Assembly (NCBI RefSeq): GCF_963675165.1
Contig: NC_087386.1
Span: forward strand, 6,920,266-6,984,265
Source: Halichondria panicea
Taxonomy: Eukaryota > Porifera > Demospongiae > Suberitida > Halichondriidae
Reading direction: 5' to 3'
Length of the DNA: 64,000 bases
The position numbers and the translations under genes were made by a program. Below the pieces are notes generated by a model that had not been told where the DNA came from, did no database searches, and was given only the letters and a program-made list of their open reading frames with translations. Of this stretch, positions 47,599-58,468 are shown piece after piece; within the stretch, counting starts at the first letter, position 1, and every line of letters begins with the position of its first letter.

Positions 47599-48688
47599 AA
47601 GGGCGTATACAGAGAAGAGGGCATGCAACTCACCAGAGGAGGTTGGCCACGCGTCATCAATCATGTGACATTCCTAAGGTCTCTGCTCACGTTACCATAG
47701 ATACCGAATAACTGTAATAAAAAAGTTATGGATACTCTTGCTTTGCTGACTTGTAACACCGGACTAGCTGTGTCTGTTGTCTGGCTGGACCAAGATTAGC
47801 TAGACTATAGGGTAGAGTATAGTTTAGCAGTGCTGTATGAAGCTTGCATTGTACTGGCTGTCAAGAATCTAGTAAACACTGTATGCACTGATAACTCGCC
47901 AGAATAAAGGGGATCGGTGGGGATCGGGTTGGTTAATGAAAGTTTTATATCAAAAGAAGCCAGCGAGGCACATAAAGTTTGCCTTCAGTCTCTAATGACC
48001 GTGCAACACCGGCTAAAAGTTTACATAGAACTCATTTGTCAATTTTTGTGCCAGCTCAGCAAAAAAAGTGTTGCACGTGATCGTGTCCAACCTCCTCTGG
48101 CAACTCACTATGTACCCTACGTCTCATCCGACTTCGTATCAGAGACCGGATATGCTAAAAATAGAATCCAGTATACGGACGTGAACAAGTGGGCGGTGTT
48201 GTTTACGGAGTTATAATTATGGGCGTGTACATCAGAGCTGCCGTTGCTACTAAGCTAGCTAGCTAACAGTGCAGTATTATTTTAGAGAACTGTCATGACC
48301 AGTCCTAGTCCAGCCAGGTCCAAGACAACCCCTTTGAGCGGGAAGTTAAGTGCTGGGCGTATTGTTAAGAAGTACCAGAGACTCAGGAAGACAGGTTTAT
48401 TGTACCTAGGTTTCATCTTCTTGGAGTTGCAACTGTTGGATGGTTTGCCTTTGCCTTTGACACTGCTAGTACGAGCCATACTGCTGCTGAGAACTAGTTT
48501 TACTATGCTGCAATCGAGCTAGCTAGCTAGCTAGCTAGCACAGATATAAAAAAGACTTTGATTTACCTTGTGCGGTCAAAGGTTACGCGTGGGCGTTTTT
48601 GTGGGCAGTTCTAAAAATAGCTCAATACGAAGTCGGATGATTCTGAGAATAGGGCGAGTTGCATGCCCTCTTCTCTGTATACGCCCTT
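47599..48688. mobile_element. Mutator-like element with 9 bp target duplication, upstream of UOX
   Basis: Ends AAGGGCGTATACAGAGAAGA / complement (at least 40 bp inverted), bounded by exact GGTATCATC at 47590-47598 and 48689-48697. Length 1090 bp. It contains a segment (47760-47905) related to 35085-35235 and two overlapping ~65-75-codon frames near 48282-48522 that I do not recognise. The inner edge is 122 bp upstream of the UOX ATG, so it is likely to be within or next to the promoter. Confidence 0.9.
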
Positions 48689-48824
48689 GGTATCATCAAG
48701 AGTTTATGATAGAGGAGAGAGTATCGAACGTAGGCATACTGTACTGTGTATCAGATCATAGATAATAGAGACAGGGATTGGAAACGTTCACGTGACCCAG
48801 TACGTGCTCTATTATCTATGTGTA

Positions 48825-49394
48825 CAGCGGTTTTTTCTTGCATCTCCATGTCTAGAGCGGAAGTCACTGGTCACGTGATATTCCCAAACATTTAAGGTTG
48901 GACAACATCACGGGAGCACAAATATTGCTGAGCCAGGCAAGTTTTTTTTACATGAGTTTTCAATATAAATTTTACAGACAAAGTTATTCGTTACTAGTTA
49001 TCCAGAGAAGTCTGAAATAAGAGTGTAGCTTCTCAGTATTATATAAGGAACTGGTTGAAGTGACTGCCCCGGCCTGCCTACTCATTTTGTGTTGCTGCCA
49101 GCTGATGAGTCATCATACAGACAGTAGAATCTCTCTTAGCTCCAAACATCCAGTCCTGTGTTACTAATAGTAGCTCACAAAACTATTGGAAGTGCTTACA
49201 ATCTCAAGGATAGCTTCAGCGGTGATGCCAAAGGCTTGCAAAGGCTATTTCCAAGGTTGATTTTCTCCCAAATCATGTATTGGAAAAAAATCGGTTTAGT
49301 ATGAGGCTAGAACTTCAATCTTGTTACGTAATGGTTCACGTGACAGGTACTTCCGCTCTAGACATTGCAAATGCAAGAACTCTGAAAACCGCTG
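48825..49394. mobile_element. TA-flanked MITE with CAGCGGTTTT ends (570 bp)
   Basis: Ends CAGCGGTTTT / AAAACCGCTG directly inside TA on both sides (48823-48824 and 49395-49396). Inner inverted words include TCTAGAGCGGAAGT. No transposase frame. A smaller inverted pair (ATAGATAATAGAG / CTCTATTATCTAT) lies just upstream at 48757-48820. Confidence 0.8.
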
Positions 49395-49399
49395 TATGA

Positions 49400-51957
49400 T
49401 CAGATGTATGCGGAGAGTAACGTGACTTCCTGTATCTGTCACAAGCTTGGAATTTGCACACTGACCAATCCAGGCGTGGGTGATGTAATCTATCAACCCA
49501 TCCAAGTGTGGGTGATGTAATCTACTTGTAATCTATCAACCCAGAGGACGGAGGACACGATTAACCTTAGCTCTAATTAGCTAATTATCGCGACCTTTTA
49601 ATTACATTTTTTGAACGATTCATCTTTTCTTTCTTTATAACCTCTACATATTGGGACACACAGAACAGTACTGTAGTATAGTATGAGTGACAGGCAATTC
49701 TTGCAGGCACAGAGCAAACCATACAAATAAAGGGGTGCTAGAAGCTGAGACTGTTAGTGTCATTGATGTTCTTCATGTTGGAGACACTCTGAACTAAACA
49801 ATTCCATGTTGCAGCTTTATCACAGAGACAGGAGTGCCTGGGGTGCTTCTCACAGGCATCTTGGAGACAGGAGTGCCTGGGGTGCTCCTCATAGGGATCC
49901 TGTCTCCAGGATCAAGAGTGCTCTCACAGAGACAAGATCAGAGTGCCTGGGATGCTTCTCACAGGGATCTTAGAGATAGGAGTACTTGAGGTGCTTCTTA
50001 TAGGGGTCCTATTACCTTTAGGTCCTGACAACTTGGCCATAGGGGTACCTCCAGTAGGAGAAAAGGCTTTCTTTGCTCTAGCTCTTGTGTCCAATATGTA
50101 GAGGTTATAAAGAAAGAAAAGATGAATCGTTCAAAGAATGTAATTAAAAGGTCGTATGGCGCGCCGTGTGTTTCAATAACAATGTCTGCATGTACATAGG
50201 CATGTCCTGGTGTGAATATACCTAGATAGCATGCACGTGCAATGATCGCCTTATGCAGTGATCATGTCTGCACATGCAACCATTAATCTCTGCGTGTGCA
50301 GTGATCATGTCTGTACATGCAGTGATCATGTCTGCACATGCAACCATTAGTCTGTGCACATGCAGTGATCATGTCTCCTTGTCAAAGGTTTCTTTCAAAG
50401 ATTTCACAATGACAGAGGGCATGTGATTTAAGCTGTTAGCCCTAAGACTTCGTCTGGAACTCTTATAGTCAAGAAGGAAGCTTATCTCCGTTGAAGGATG
50501 ATCACTGCACACGCAGAGACTAATGGTTGCATGTGCAGACATGATCACTGCATGTGCAGAGATAGCCTCGATCCCAGGCCGAGTTTTCGCTTTTATAACG
50601 GTTAGGCGAACAACTGGGCGTGGTACTAGTTGTCTGCGCATGCGTCAAATTTTCATTGTATATTTGTGGTCGGCAAAAATATTTAATAAATCAATAATAG
50701 AAATTTGTACACAGAAAATGCACAGAGTGAGTACACAAAAGATGCACATAGGGAGCTGCTTCACAAAGGCCTGGGGAGTTGCCAGTTGTGCTGCAGCACA
50801 ATTACAGTGACCCAGGGAAACTTCAGGATGATTGAATGCCTTCAAATTACGTTTCAAAAAGATTTAGCAGGCTGCTGGACTTCTCTGATTCTAGGCCCCA
50901 ACTCGTAACTCATTGCTTGAGAAAACGTAGATTCTCTTGATGTCTCTGAGCTACCCAGCAACGCTCGAATGAGCAGGTCATACTCCAGTCCTGTGTCTGT
51001 GAGTATAGGACAATATTAAAAGAAACCAAAGACGGTTAAACCCTTACCTCAAACTGTCCAGTCTCGTCCGTTAGTATAGCCAAGAGGAGCACTGTTGGGA
51101 TAGCTGGATATTAGCCATTGCTCCTGTACAGAGAAGTAGACATTTTAAATACGTGTAGATCTATACATATTAAATTTCTCGGTTATAGTGTCATTGTCGA
51201 CGAGCTGATGATGGCAGCACCAAGTTCTCTAGCTCACACTCTTCACTTGATCCACCATATTAATGATGAAATTATAGTCTACCTACATTCTTGCCAAACA
51301 TGAACAAGACTTGATAGCATAGCCGGCCATAGGGCCCACACAAAAATATCTGACCTTAACAAGCTTGACAAAGCTTTATACCTCTTCCCTTGTTGTTCAG
51401 TCTTCAGAATAAGCTTCAGAGAAGAGAGAAGCTTCAGCTAAGAGCCATTCCAATTAATGATAAAACGGGAACTGACTTCTAGTACACGATAGTACACGAA
51501 TATAAATGTCACGAAAGTGAACGAGAATATCCATTCGTCAGAATCTGACGAACGATTGACGCATGCGCAGACAACTAGTACCAGGCCCAGTTGTTCGCCT
51601 AACCGTTATAAAAGCGAAAACTCGGCCTGGGATCGAGGCTAGTGCAGAGACTAATGGTTGCATGTGCAGACATGATCACTGCATAAGGCGATCATTGCAC
51701 GTGCATGCTATCTCGGTATATTCACACCAGGACACGCCTATGTACATGCAGACATTGTTATTGAAACACACGGCGCGCCATAAGGTCGCGATAATTAGCT
51801 CGTGTCCTCCCTCCTCTGCTATCAACCCATCCAAGTGTGGGTGATGTAATCTACTTTCTTGATAGATGACATCACCCACACTTGGATTGGTCAGTGTGCA
51901 AATTCCAAGCTTGTGACAGATACAGGAAGTCACGTTACTCTCCGCATACATCTGATG
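49400..51957. mobile_element. Large composite foldback element (~2.6 kb) with nested insertions
   Basis: The outer arms 49400-49560 and about 51800-51957 are inverted copies (AGATGTATGCGGAGAGTAAC...). The inner arms 50156-50295 and 51650-51785 are inverted copies too (GGCGCGCCGTGTGTTTC...). The left arm is interrupted at about 49590-50150 by a unit with its own inverted ends (ACCTTTTAATTAC / complement), and the centre holds the family B element 50563-51641. The inner arms also contain several direct copies of CATGTCTGCACATGCAACCA. Confidence 0.85.
50563..51641. mobile_element. Mutator-like non-autonomous element family B, copy 2 (1079 bp)
   Basis: Same family as 42896-43970 in reverse orientation. 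It is flanked by an exact 9 bp duplication, GTGCAGAGA (50554-50562 and 51642-51650), and inserted in the larger foldback. Confidence 0.95.
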
Positions 51958-52826
51958 TACAGTTAGCCTCGATCCCAGGCCGCTCTTCCTCGTTGGATGA
52001 GGCGAGTTGCTAAAAAGGGGCGTGTAATGAGCAAAAAGGGGTGTGTGCACTCAAAATGTCAGTAAAGTAAATAGTTTGTAGTATTATAGCAAACTGTGCT
52101 CTTGAGGAGACACACCAGATACACTTAGACATAGGCTATTAATCTTTTAGAGCTACTATATGCAAAGTGATGAGAAAGTGAGCTCCAAAGGGGGTGTCAG
52201 TACACTCTACAAACCATAACAGGTCTGTTCCCAAGTCCTTCAAATGCCATCTCTTCGATCACACAATACAGATAAAGATACTTGTGTTCCACTTTCTAAT
52301 ACCTAAACTGTGTCTTAGAGCACTTCAAACTAGATTACCATGTACAGTAAGAGCAGGAGAGGTACGCAAACTTTCTGGACTTCGGACAAACGTTTCATGG
52401 TGCTGCTACTACTTCACTGCATTGAGAGCTGGAAAATATGCTTTGTTCCATGCAGTTATAAACACACTTTAATTCTGTGAAACGTACATGTTATAAAATT
52501 ATTTCATATTGGAGATAGAGGTACATAAACTGACAAATCGGTGTTTTTTCACACAAATCAAGCTGAATAAAAGAAAGCTCGGCACTAACATAGTAGCTGT
52601 ACCTATCAGTAGTGCTGGGTGTATGTGTGCATGATGCCTGATTGCTTTGAATTTCTCTTTTAGGCCCCCTACGAGAAAAATAAGCAGATATAGGGATCAT
52701 TGTGTTACTGTACTTTCTTGAGCGCAACTCGCCTCCAACCAGAGGGTGTGATGTCACACACTGCATTTACCTAGCATCACGTGGGGCGTTGCCTATCCCT
52801 TTCTTTCGTGTATCTATGGGTAAGGC
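51958..52826. other. Spacer with a lone TAGCCTCGATCCCAGGCCG terminus
   Basis: At 51964 one end of the family A/B type appears without a matching partner. GATGAGGCGAGTTGC near 52000 is imperfectly complementary to GCGCAACTCGCCTCCAACC near 52724, so a decayed ~0.76 kb element is possible. A 92-codon plus-strand frame (52194-52472) is not recognised and has no supporting signals. Confidence 0.5.
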
Positions 52827-53062
52827 TAGCCTCGAGACCAGCCGTTCGTTATCTGAAAGAACGCCTGGTCAAGTTCCAATGTAGCACTCGTTCTAGCTGA
52901 GTCAGCGTTTTATAGCTCATAATGATATTCATTGGTAATACACCTTGGGCGGACCTTTGCGGGCAATTACCGGTCCAAGAAATTCCTGGACCATAGAACG
53001 AGTGCTACATTGGAACTTGACCAGGCGTTCTTTCAGATAACGAACGGCTGGTCTCGAGGCTA
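52827..53062. mobile_element. Mutator-like MITE family A, copy 2 (236 bp)
   Basis: Ends identical to 39566-39802, core in opposite orientation, flanked by an exact 9 bp duplication GGGTAAGGC (52818-52826 and 53063-53071). Confidence 0.95.
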
Positions 53063-54839
53063 GGGTAAGGCAGGCGCGGTGCAGCTCAAGCCAGAAGAGG
53101 AGTCGCGAAGCACTTAACCTTAGCTACTAGGTCTCTATTTGCCGTTGTGTTAATTCAAAGATATAGGAGGGAAGGATTGGCAACGGAAGTGGTTCACGTG
53201 ATCATTTTACATGCGTTTCTGCAGTTTTGTAATGAAACCATCTGTGACTCGCCTGTTTTCCTGCCAGAATGCCCGCGAAAAGCAGAAAAGTCTGTTATGG
53301 TCTTCCTTTAGTGCCTCATGACCTCTCATGGTGTTACACTGATGTTGTGCTTTATTTAGAGTTAGATTATCTTGCCAGTTTGTAAAACTAAAGAAACAAA
53401 GACTTTTTACTACAAAATTTTACAAGGTTTGATCCCTTTTTAAATGGATGATCCTCCAATTTGAGCTGGAAAAGACGCCGCAATAATTTTTACCACCAGT
53501 GCAGTATATAGATGTGACATCTTGATTGTGCATGCGCGGTAAAAATATAAGCCCACTCCACGACGTGTACCGACACGTAGAGAGTGGGCTTCTAAATAAT
53601 CTGCCCTCGTGGGCTGCTTTCCAAATCTGGAGGCGAGAAAGATAGTGTATCAACTCTCTGGTATCAACTCTGAGCTAGCTAGCTAGCTATGATATAAATG
53701 GCTGACAAGATTGTGCCAACAATCTTTTAAGATAATTAACTTAACTATAATTATCTAGCTATACCGTAAGACCTCGATTTAAGGCGATACTTTTAAAATA
53801 ATTACGTTTTGCGAAAGTAGAGTTTTAATGTAATTATATGGTGCTATAATTATGGGCGAAATGTCCAAGTCTCGCATATTTAGAGGGTCGCCTTAAATAG
53901 AGGTTTTACGGTAGCTAGCTAGCTGCAATGTATAAATTATATTGTGCTAGTCCTATTCTATATAATGAGCACTTGCACTTTGACCCAATGACCACAATAA
54001 TCTAGACTCCACCCTTTCCGCCTACAAAATTACTGTCACAGTGTAATTACTCTCAATATCCGGATACATGCATAATTATTGTGATGTGTGTACGTAATGT
54101 GTAAGATAATTACATGCACATGCCATAAATTATAATTATTACGTATATTGACTTGATAATTGTATAACGTGTGTATACATGTTGGCATGCATGTTTTAAC
54201 GTGTATATGCATGTCAACGTGTATACGCATGTTGTATATTATGTTGACATGTATACTTTTATGTTGCATGCATATTGTAAGGTGCATAATTATGCATGTT
54301 GCATGCATATTGTAACGTGCATATATGCATGTTGACATGCATAATTATTGTAAATTGCATATGAATGCACGTGTGTGTACATTGTCATAGTCATTTTGAC
54401 ACAGATAACACCCCATAGTCATAAGTGTTATAACTATAACATACTGTACACTCTGTGGATGTGAAACACTTCCGCCCACTACCAAAAGTCCTGAAACTCA
54501 TTGCAACGGATGATACGGACAGAGTATCCGGAATTCCCTATAGTATACGGAATCTACTGCATGGATACACAATAATAACAGTAACTACGTGAGTGATCGG
54601 ATAACTGAAGCTCCCAGTCCTAAGTTTTTCCACTGCTGACTGATTCTCTGCGCAGGGAGAGCCAAGAGCCAAGAGAGACGTTCATGAATGAAAGTGGAGA
54701 TGCAGAAATCATATTGAAACCTGACAAATCTAGATCTAGCTATACATGTACACTGCTGGATTAATTTTGTGATGACATTGTATGTAGCACAGCATGTATG
54801 CACACAGAATATTATATAGTCAGGCATCCATGCATGAAG
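53063..54839. other. Intergenic AT-rich DNA with hairpins and ATG/CAT-rich tract
   Basis: No gene is supported. A hairpin (AGCCCACTC...GAGTGGGCT, about 53551-53591) and a MITE (53762-53913) lie here. Between about 54080 and 54365 the sequence is dominated by variants of GCATGTTGACATGCATAATT, a diverged low-order repeat that also yields a spurious 100-codon frame. Confidence 0.6.
53762..53913. mobile_element. TACCGTAA-ended MITE (152 bp)
   Basis: Ends TACCGTAAGACCTCGATTTA / complement, extending to AAGGCGA. Part of the TACCG...CGGTA group by terminal sequence only. Confidence 0.82.
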
Positions 54840-55660
54840 ATAGACTTAGTAATGGACAACTAAATGCGGTTTAGAAGATTTGCTTTGCCTAGAGAGGTGG
54901 ATTCGGAATCTGTGCCAAAAGTGAGATCAACTGGGATTCGACTTCTTTTTGGAGAGAGTTTGTGAAACGACTTCCAGAAGTCCTGGGGGATTTTAGTTTG
55001 GATGTGAGAGAGTCTATATAGGAAGCAGGAGCGAGCAGCTTTGAGTGCTGCAGTGGTGTGGTTTCGGATAATTTTGTACTTGGATCAAGCTTTGTCGGTT
55101 GCAAGGTGACTGGCTTTCTTGAAGGTTTGGTGTTTCTTACGAATGAGCTTTAGCACTTCAGATGTGAGGTATAGGGGAGGTTGTTTGTACGCTTTACAAG
55201 TCTTGAGGTGATGGAGTCAGACATAACAGACATAAAATGTGTATGCCAGTCATTCTAGGCCGAGTCGATTGGTGAAGATTCATCTAGAGAAAAGTTGGTT
55301 AGACTGTCATTCACTGATTTGAAGTCAGCTCTTTGGTAAAGCCACATTTTTCTTTTAGGGGTTTTAGTAGAGGGGGGGGGGGACTACATTAGTGAGAGTT
55401 AGCAGGATGCATGAGCGGTCAGATGAGGAGAGGGGTGACAGAATTGAGTAGGAGTGTGATAGACACAATCGATGGATGGAGGAGTTCACCAGCATTGAGA
55501 TGTATCCTTGGTGGAGCGAATCTAATTGAGTGGGGGGCCTCCCCTGTGACTGATGCTTGAGATGGGTCTTCAAGGGGGGAGGGGCTGAGACGAGACAATA
55601 GCGACACTAGGATGGAGAGATAGAAGAGTGTGAGTTTCATGATGTTGACAGTTTTTTCAA
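54840..55660 (-). mobile_element. Degraded non-LTR retrotransposon fragment
   Basis: Minus-strand frames joined across stops read like the tail of an AP-endonuclease (SSDRSCILLTL, compare the usual SDH motif) followed by the basic linker before reverse transcriptase (LIRKKHQTFKKASHLATDKA, then NHTTAALKAARSCFLYRL and PQDFWKSFHKL). CR1/Jockey-type elements have this layout. There are several stops and frame changes, and no RT catalytic domain is present, so it is a dead fragment. Confidence 0.65.
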
Positions 55661-57361
55661 TTTGGGTGTAGACAGCTGTTAGATTTGTTGAGCTGACGGG
55701 TTTAGACGAGCGGTAATGATCTTGAGTTCTTGTGTTCTTGTGCTGTTCTTGTGCACTTAGAGGTGTGTAAAAAAAACCTTGAGAGTCTTGGAGTTTGGGT
55801 TCTCTTTTATAAAATTGGGCGAAACTTGCATCAAAATGTAATATAGACTCGCAGACTTACGAGAAAACAACCATCAATAGAATCTTCCTACCAAACTTAA
55901 GATCCGTGAGGAATAAAGCAATGATATTCAATAGTAGTCGTGTACATCCAGTTCCGTACAGTGCTGCTTGTCTGAACAACGGAACACCAGTATTCTTGAA
56001 AATCAATGCTGAATATGTTGTGATGGAATTAAGTAACTGCTTAGGTTTCAAACGTGGAGTTGACTTAATATTCACTGTTATTGTGTCAAGCTCACTAACA
56101 AACTCATATTTTGGTCCACGTAAGAATTTGAGAGCAGCAATGGCTTGTTTCTTTTGCCCATGGGCGATTAGCCATCTTGGTGTTTCAGTGACAAACGGCA
56201 TAGATATTGTGAAGAGTGTCACGAATCCAATCAGTACTAGCGATGAGTCGTAGTAAGCAAAGTTATCGATTGCACTAAGACCGTACACAATGACACTGCT
56301 GACCTCATCCTTCCTCTCAGTTTGGTTGGCGATATCTTGAGAACATACACCTGGGGACATAAATGATGATTATTAATAGTAGGCCTATACGTATAAGATC
56401 TCTAATAGGATATAACTTCCTTACCATGCATGCGACATGCATATCAAACATACTTGTTATAACGAAACCTCTTCTATACCATCTGCATGCATTCACATCA
56501 AGCATACAGTCCATGTCGATGGCTTTAGCTACAACACGGCTCCATCTCCATATAATTATTATAGCTTATAACTATAGTGACTGCATGCATGATAAAAATC
56601 TATGCAGCAGCAAAAAAGCACTCCACCTATAGATATGCGGATTACAAGCTAAAGCTAAAGCTTGTAATTAAGGCTAATGTAAATTACCTTATATATATAA
56701 TTTATTATATGGTTTGTAATAGGCTAGCGTTAAGCTTAATTGCCTCACTCACTATAGCTGCTAGTGAGGCCCATTCAATCCCCACTCCACTAAGAAACCG
56801 TCCTATAAGGAGAACTACTTTGAACTGCACTGAATTACTGACAAATCGAGCATAGGTGATCATCAAGTAGCCAATAAGGTAGGGAATACCGACCAACATC
56901 AAGGCTGGCTTTCGTCCCATTCTGTCCGATATCCATTCAGCTATGGGTCCTCCAATCATGGCACCAATGGAACCCAGTGCCTAGGATGTTAATAATTATG
57001 TTATTCGAAAATTATATGATCACACTGTATGCATTGCTTCTGAATAAGTATTTAATTGCTTCAATTAAGTATATATACACATGCAGAGATGCAACGTACA
57101 CACCAGTCATGATAAATTAATGGTTATGAAATTCCCCTATTGAAAGAGGATCCGAAGCTACTATAGCTATAGTGTCAAATCAAGAGAATTAAATCAAGCT
57201 AAACCGCAGCATAGTAGCATTGCGGTTTCGCAGCTAACGGAAGTGTATGTGAAAAATGATAGTGGCGCTGGATCTCCTTTCTTTACCATGAGGGTGCTTT
57301 TCGTTTCTAATAGCAAGCTAGATACTCAGTAGATAAGAAGAGAAGTACCAATATAATTATA

Positions 57362-57930
57362 GGTCTACACAAAAACTGTGCACAAAGTTAGTATACACAT
57401 TACTATAGGTAAATGTTAAGCATCGTTTTTAGGGGTGTGGTAATTGTTTGCGAACAATGGCATCATAATTACTACCGCATATAGCGGATAATTTTCGTGG
57501 GGTAAAAAATTCGTTCAACTCAAAAACGGAGATTTTCGTGAGTAAAAATTTCATTGCCTGCACTGCATTGCATGCGTTCCGGTAAAACACACTTATGTTT
57601 TCGTGGAGGTCAGCTTGCCCATGAAAATAACAAATATTACCCCACGAAAATTATATCCGTTATACGGTATAGTCATTCGCATTCAGCTGCTGAACGAGAA
57701 TGACTGATTATAGGGACAACTCTTCACAAAAGTTATCTAGAGACAAATAATTATGGTCAAGTAGAGATCCTCTTTTACTTGCAGTGAGACTCCTTACCCA
57801 ATTCTGTGCATTGCGTAACGGATGCACAAGCTTGTGCAAACGTCAGTTACAAGTAGCTCACGTGCAATTGACAACATGTCACGTTAACTTTGTGCATAGT
57901 TTTGTGTAGAGCTATCAGTAGTTCAACACT
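57362..57930. mobile_element. Non-autonomous element family F, copy 2, with a nested MITE
   Basis: Related to 45414-46110 in reverse orientation (TCTACACAAAAACTGTGCAC at the left, TATCAGTAGTTCAACACT at the right). Interrupted by the MITE at 57473-57669. In intron 1 of the MFS pseudogene. Confidence 0.8.
57473..57669. mobile_element. TACCG-ended MITE nested in family F (197 bp)
   Basis: Ends TACCGCATATAGCGGATAAT and ATATCCGTTATACGGTA, with inner TTTTCGTGGGG / CCCCACGAAAA. The family F copy at 45414-46110 lacks this insert and shows the empty site. Confidence 0.85.
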
Positions 57931-58468
57931 CTTTTCTATAGTCTTGATAGATACCGCTAATTAATTCTAAAAACATGCACACATCATATTCCTGTACTTC
58001 ATTCAACCCACCCCAAACAAATCAGCTTGCTGCCTGGTTAACTTAAAATCCGTCCTCTCCTCTAGATCAGTGAGATCCAATAGAGCACCAGATGGGAAGC
58101 CGAGGGTACAGCCGGCCAGTAGAAATGGTATACATGCTACCGTATAACAGACAGCATTAATGTGCATAACCTCTGTCACACCTTCTCTTTTGGCTTTCTT
58201 TCTTCACTGACCGCTTCTTGAAAGTTTGGAAACTTTTCATCAAAGTCATTTAGAAATTGAATTTCTACAACACTTTCAGAGTATACATTTGAATGCATTT
58301 CATTCAATGTCTCAATTTGTTTGTATTGCTATACTTTTGTTGTTGTTTACCTAACACTGAGTTGCTAGGTGACTATATATATAATTATGAATATTAACAC
58401 AGATTGTATATTATTTACAGGTTAGAATTTCATTGGGTCATGAAAAAAACAGCTTTTGCTGGCAAATT

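Larger units (their letters stand above)
55857..58340 (-). pseudogene. Broken inverted copy of the MFS sugar transporter
   Basis: Three blocks match the gene at 35508-37996 on the opposite strand: exon 1 (about 58010-58340), exon 2 (about 56719-56980, GGPIAEWISDRMGRKPALML) and part of exon 3 (56354-55857). Intron positions are kept, so it arose by DNA duplication and not retrotransposition. Damage seen: CGA to TGA in exon 1; a small insertion shifting frame before ACIPFLLAG; a deletion after KLRGR that shifts frame; an in-frame loss of the helix after KPKQLL; an extra AAG codon at LTDLKFGRK; and loss of the 3' half after KILLMV. Its first intron contains two nested MITEs. Clearly non-functional as a transporter. 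Confidence 0.92.

Noticed and set aside
48295-48522. Basic frame MTSPSPARSKTTPLSGKL..., possibly histone-like
   Set aside because: No match to any histone fold that I can recognise, and it lies inside a transposon; kept only as interior content of that element.
53551-53591. Hairpin AGCCCACTC...GAGTGGGCT
   Set aside because: Arms are short and imperfect, and no RNA gene family is recognisable; not called as ncRNA.
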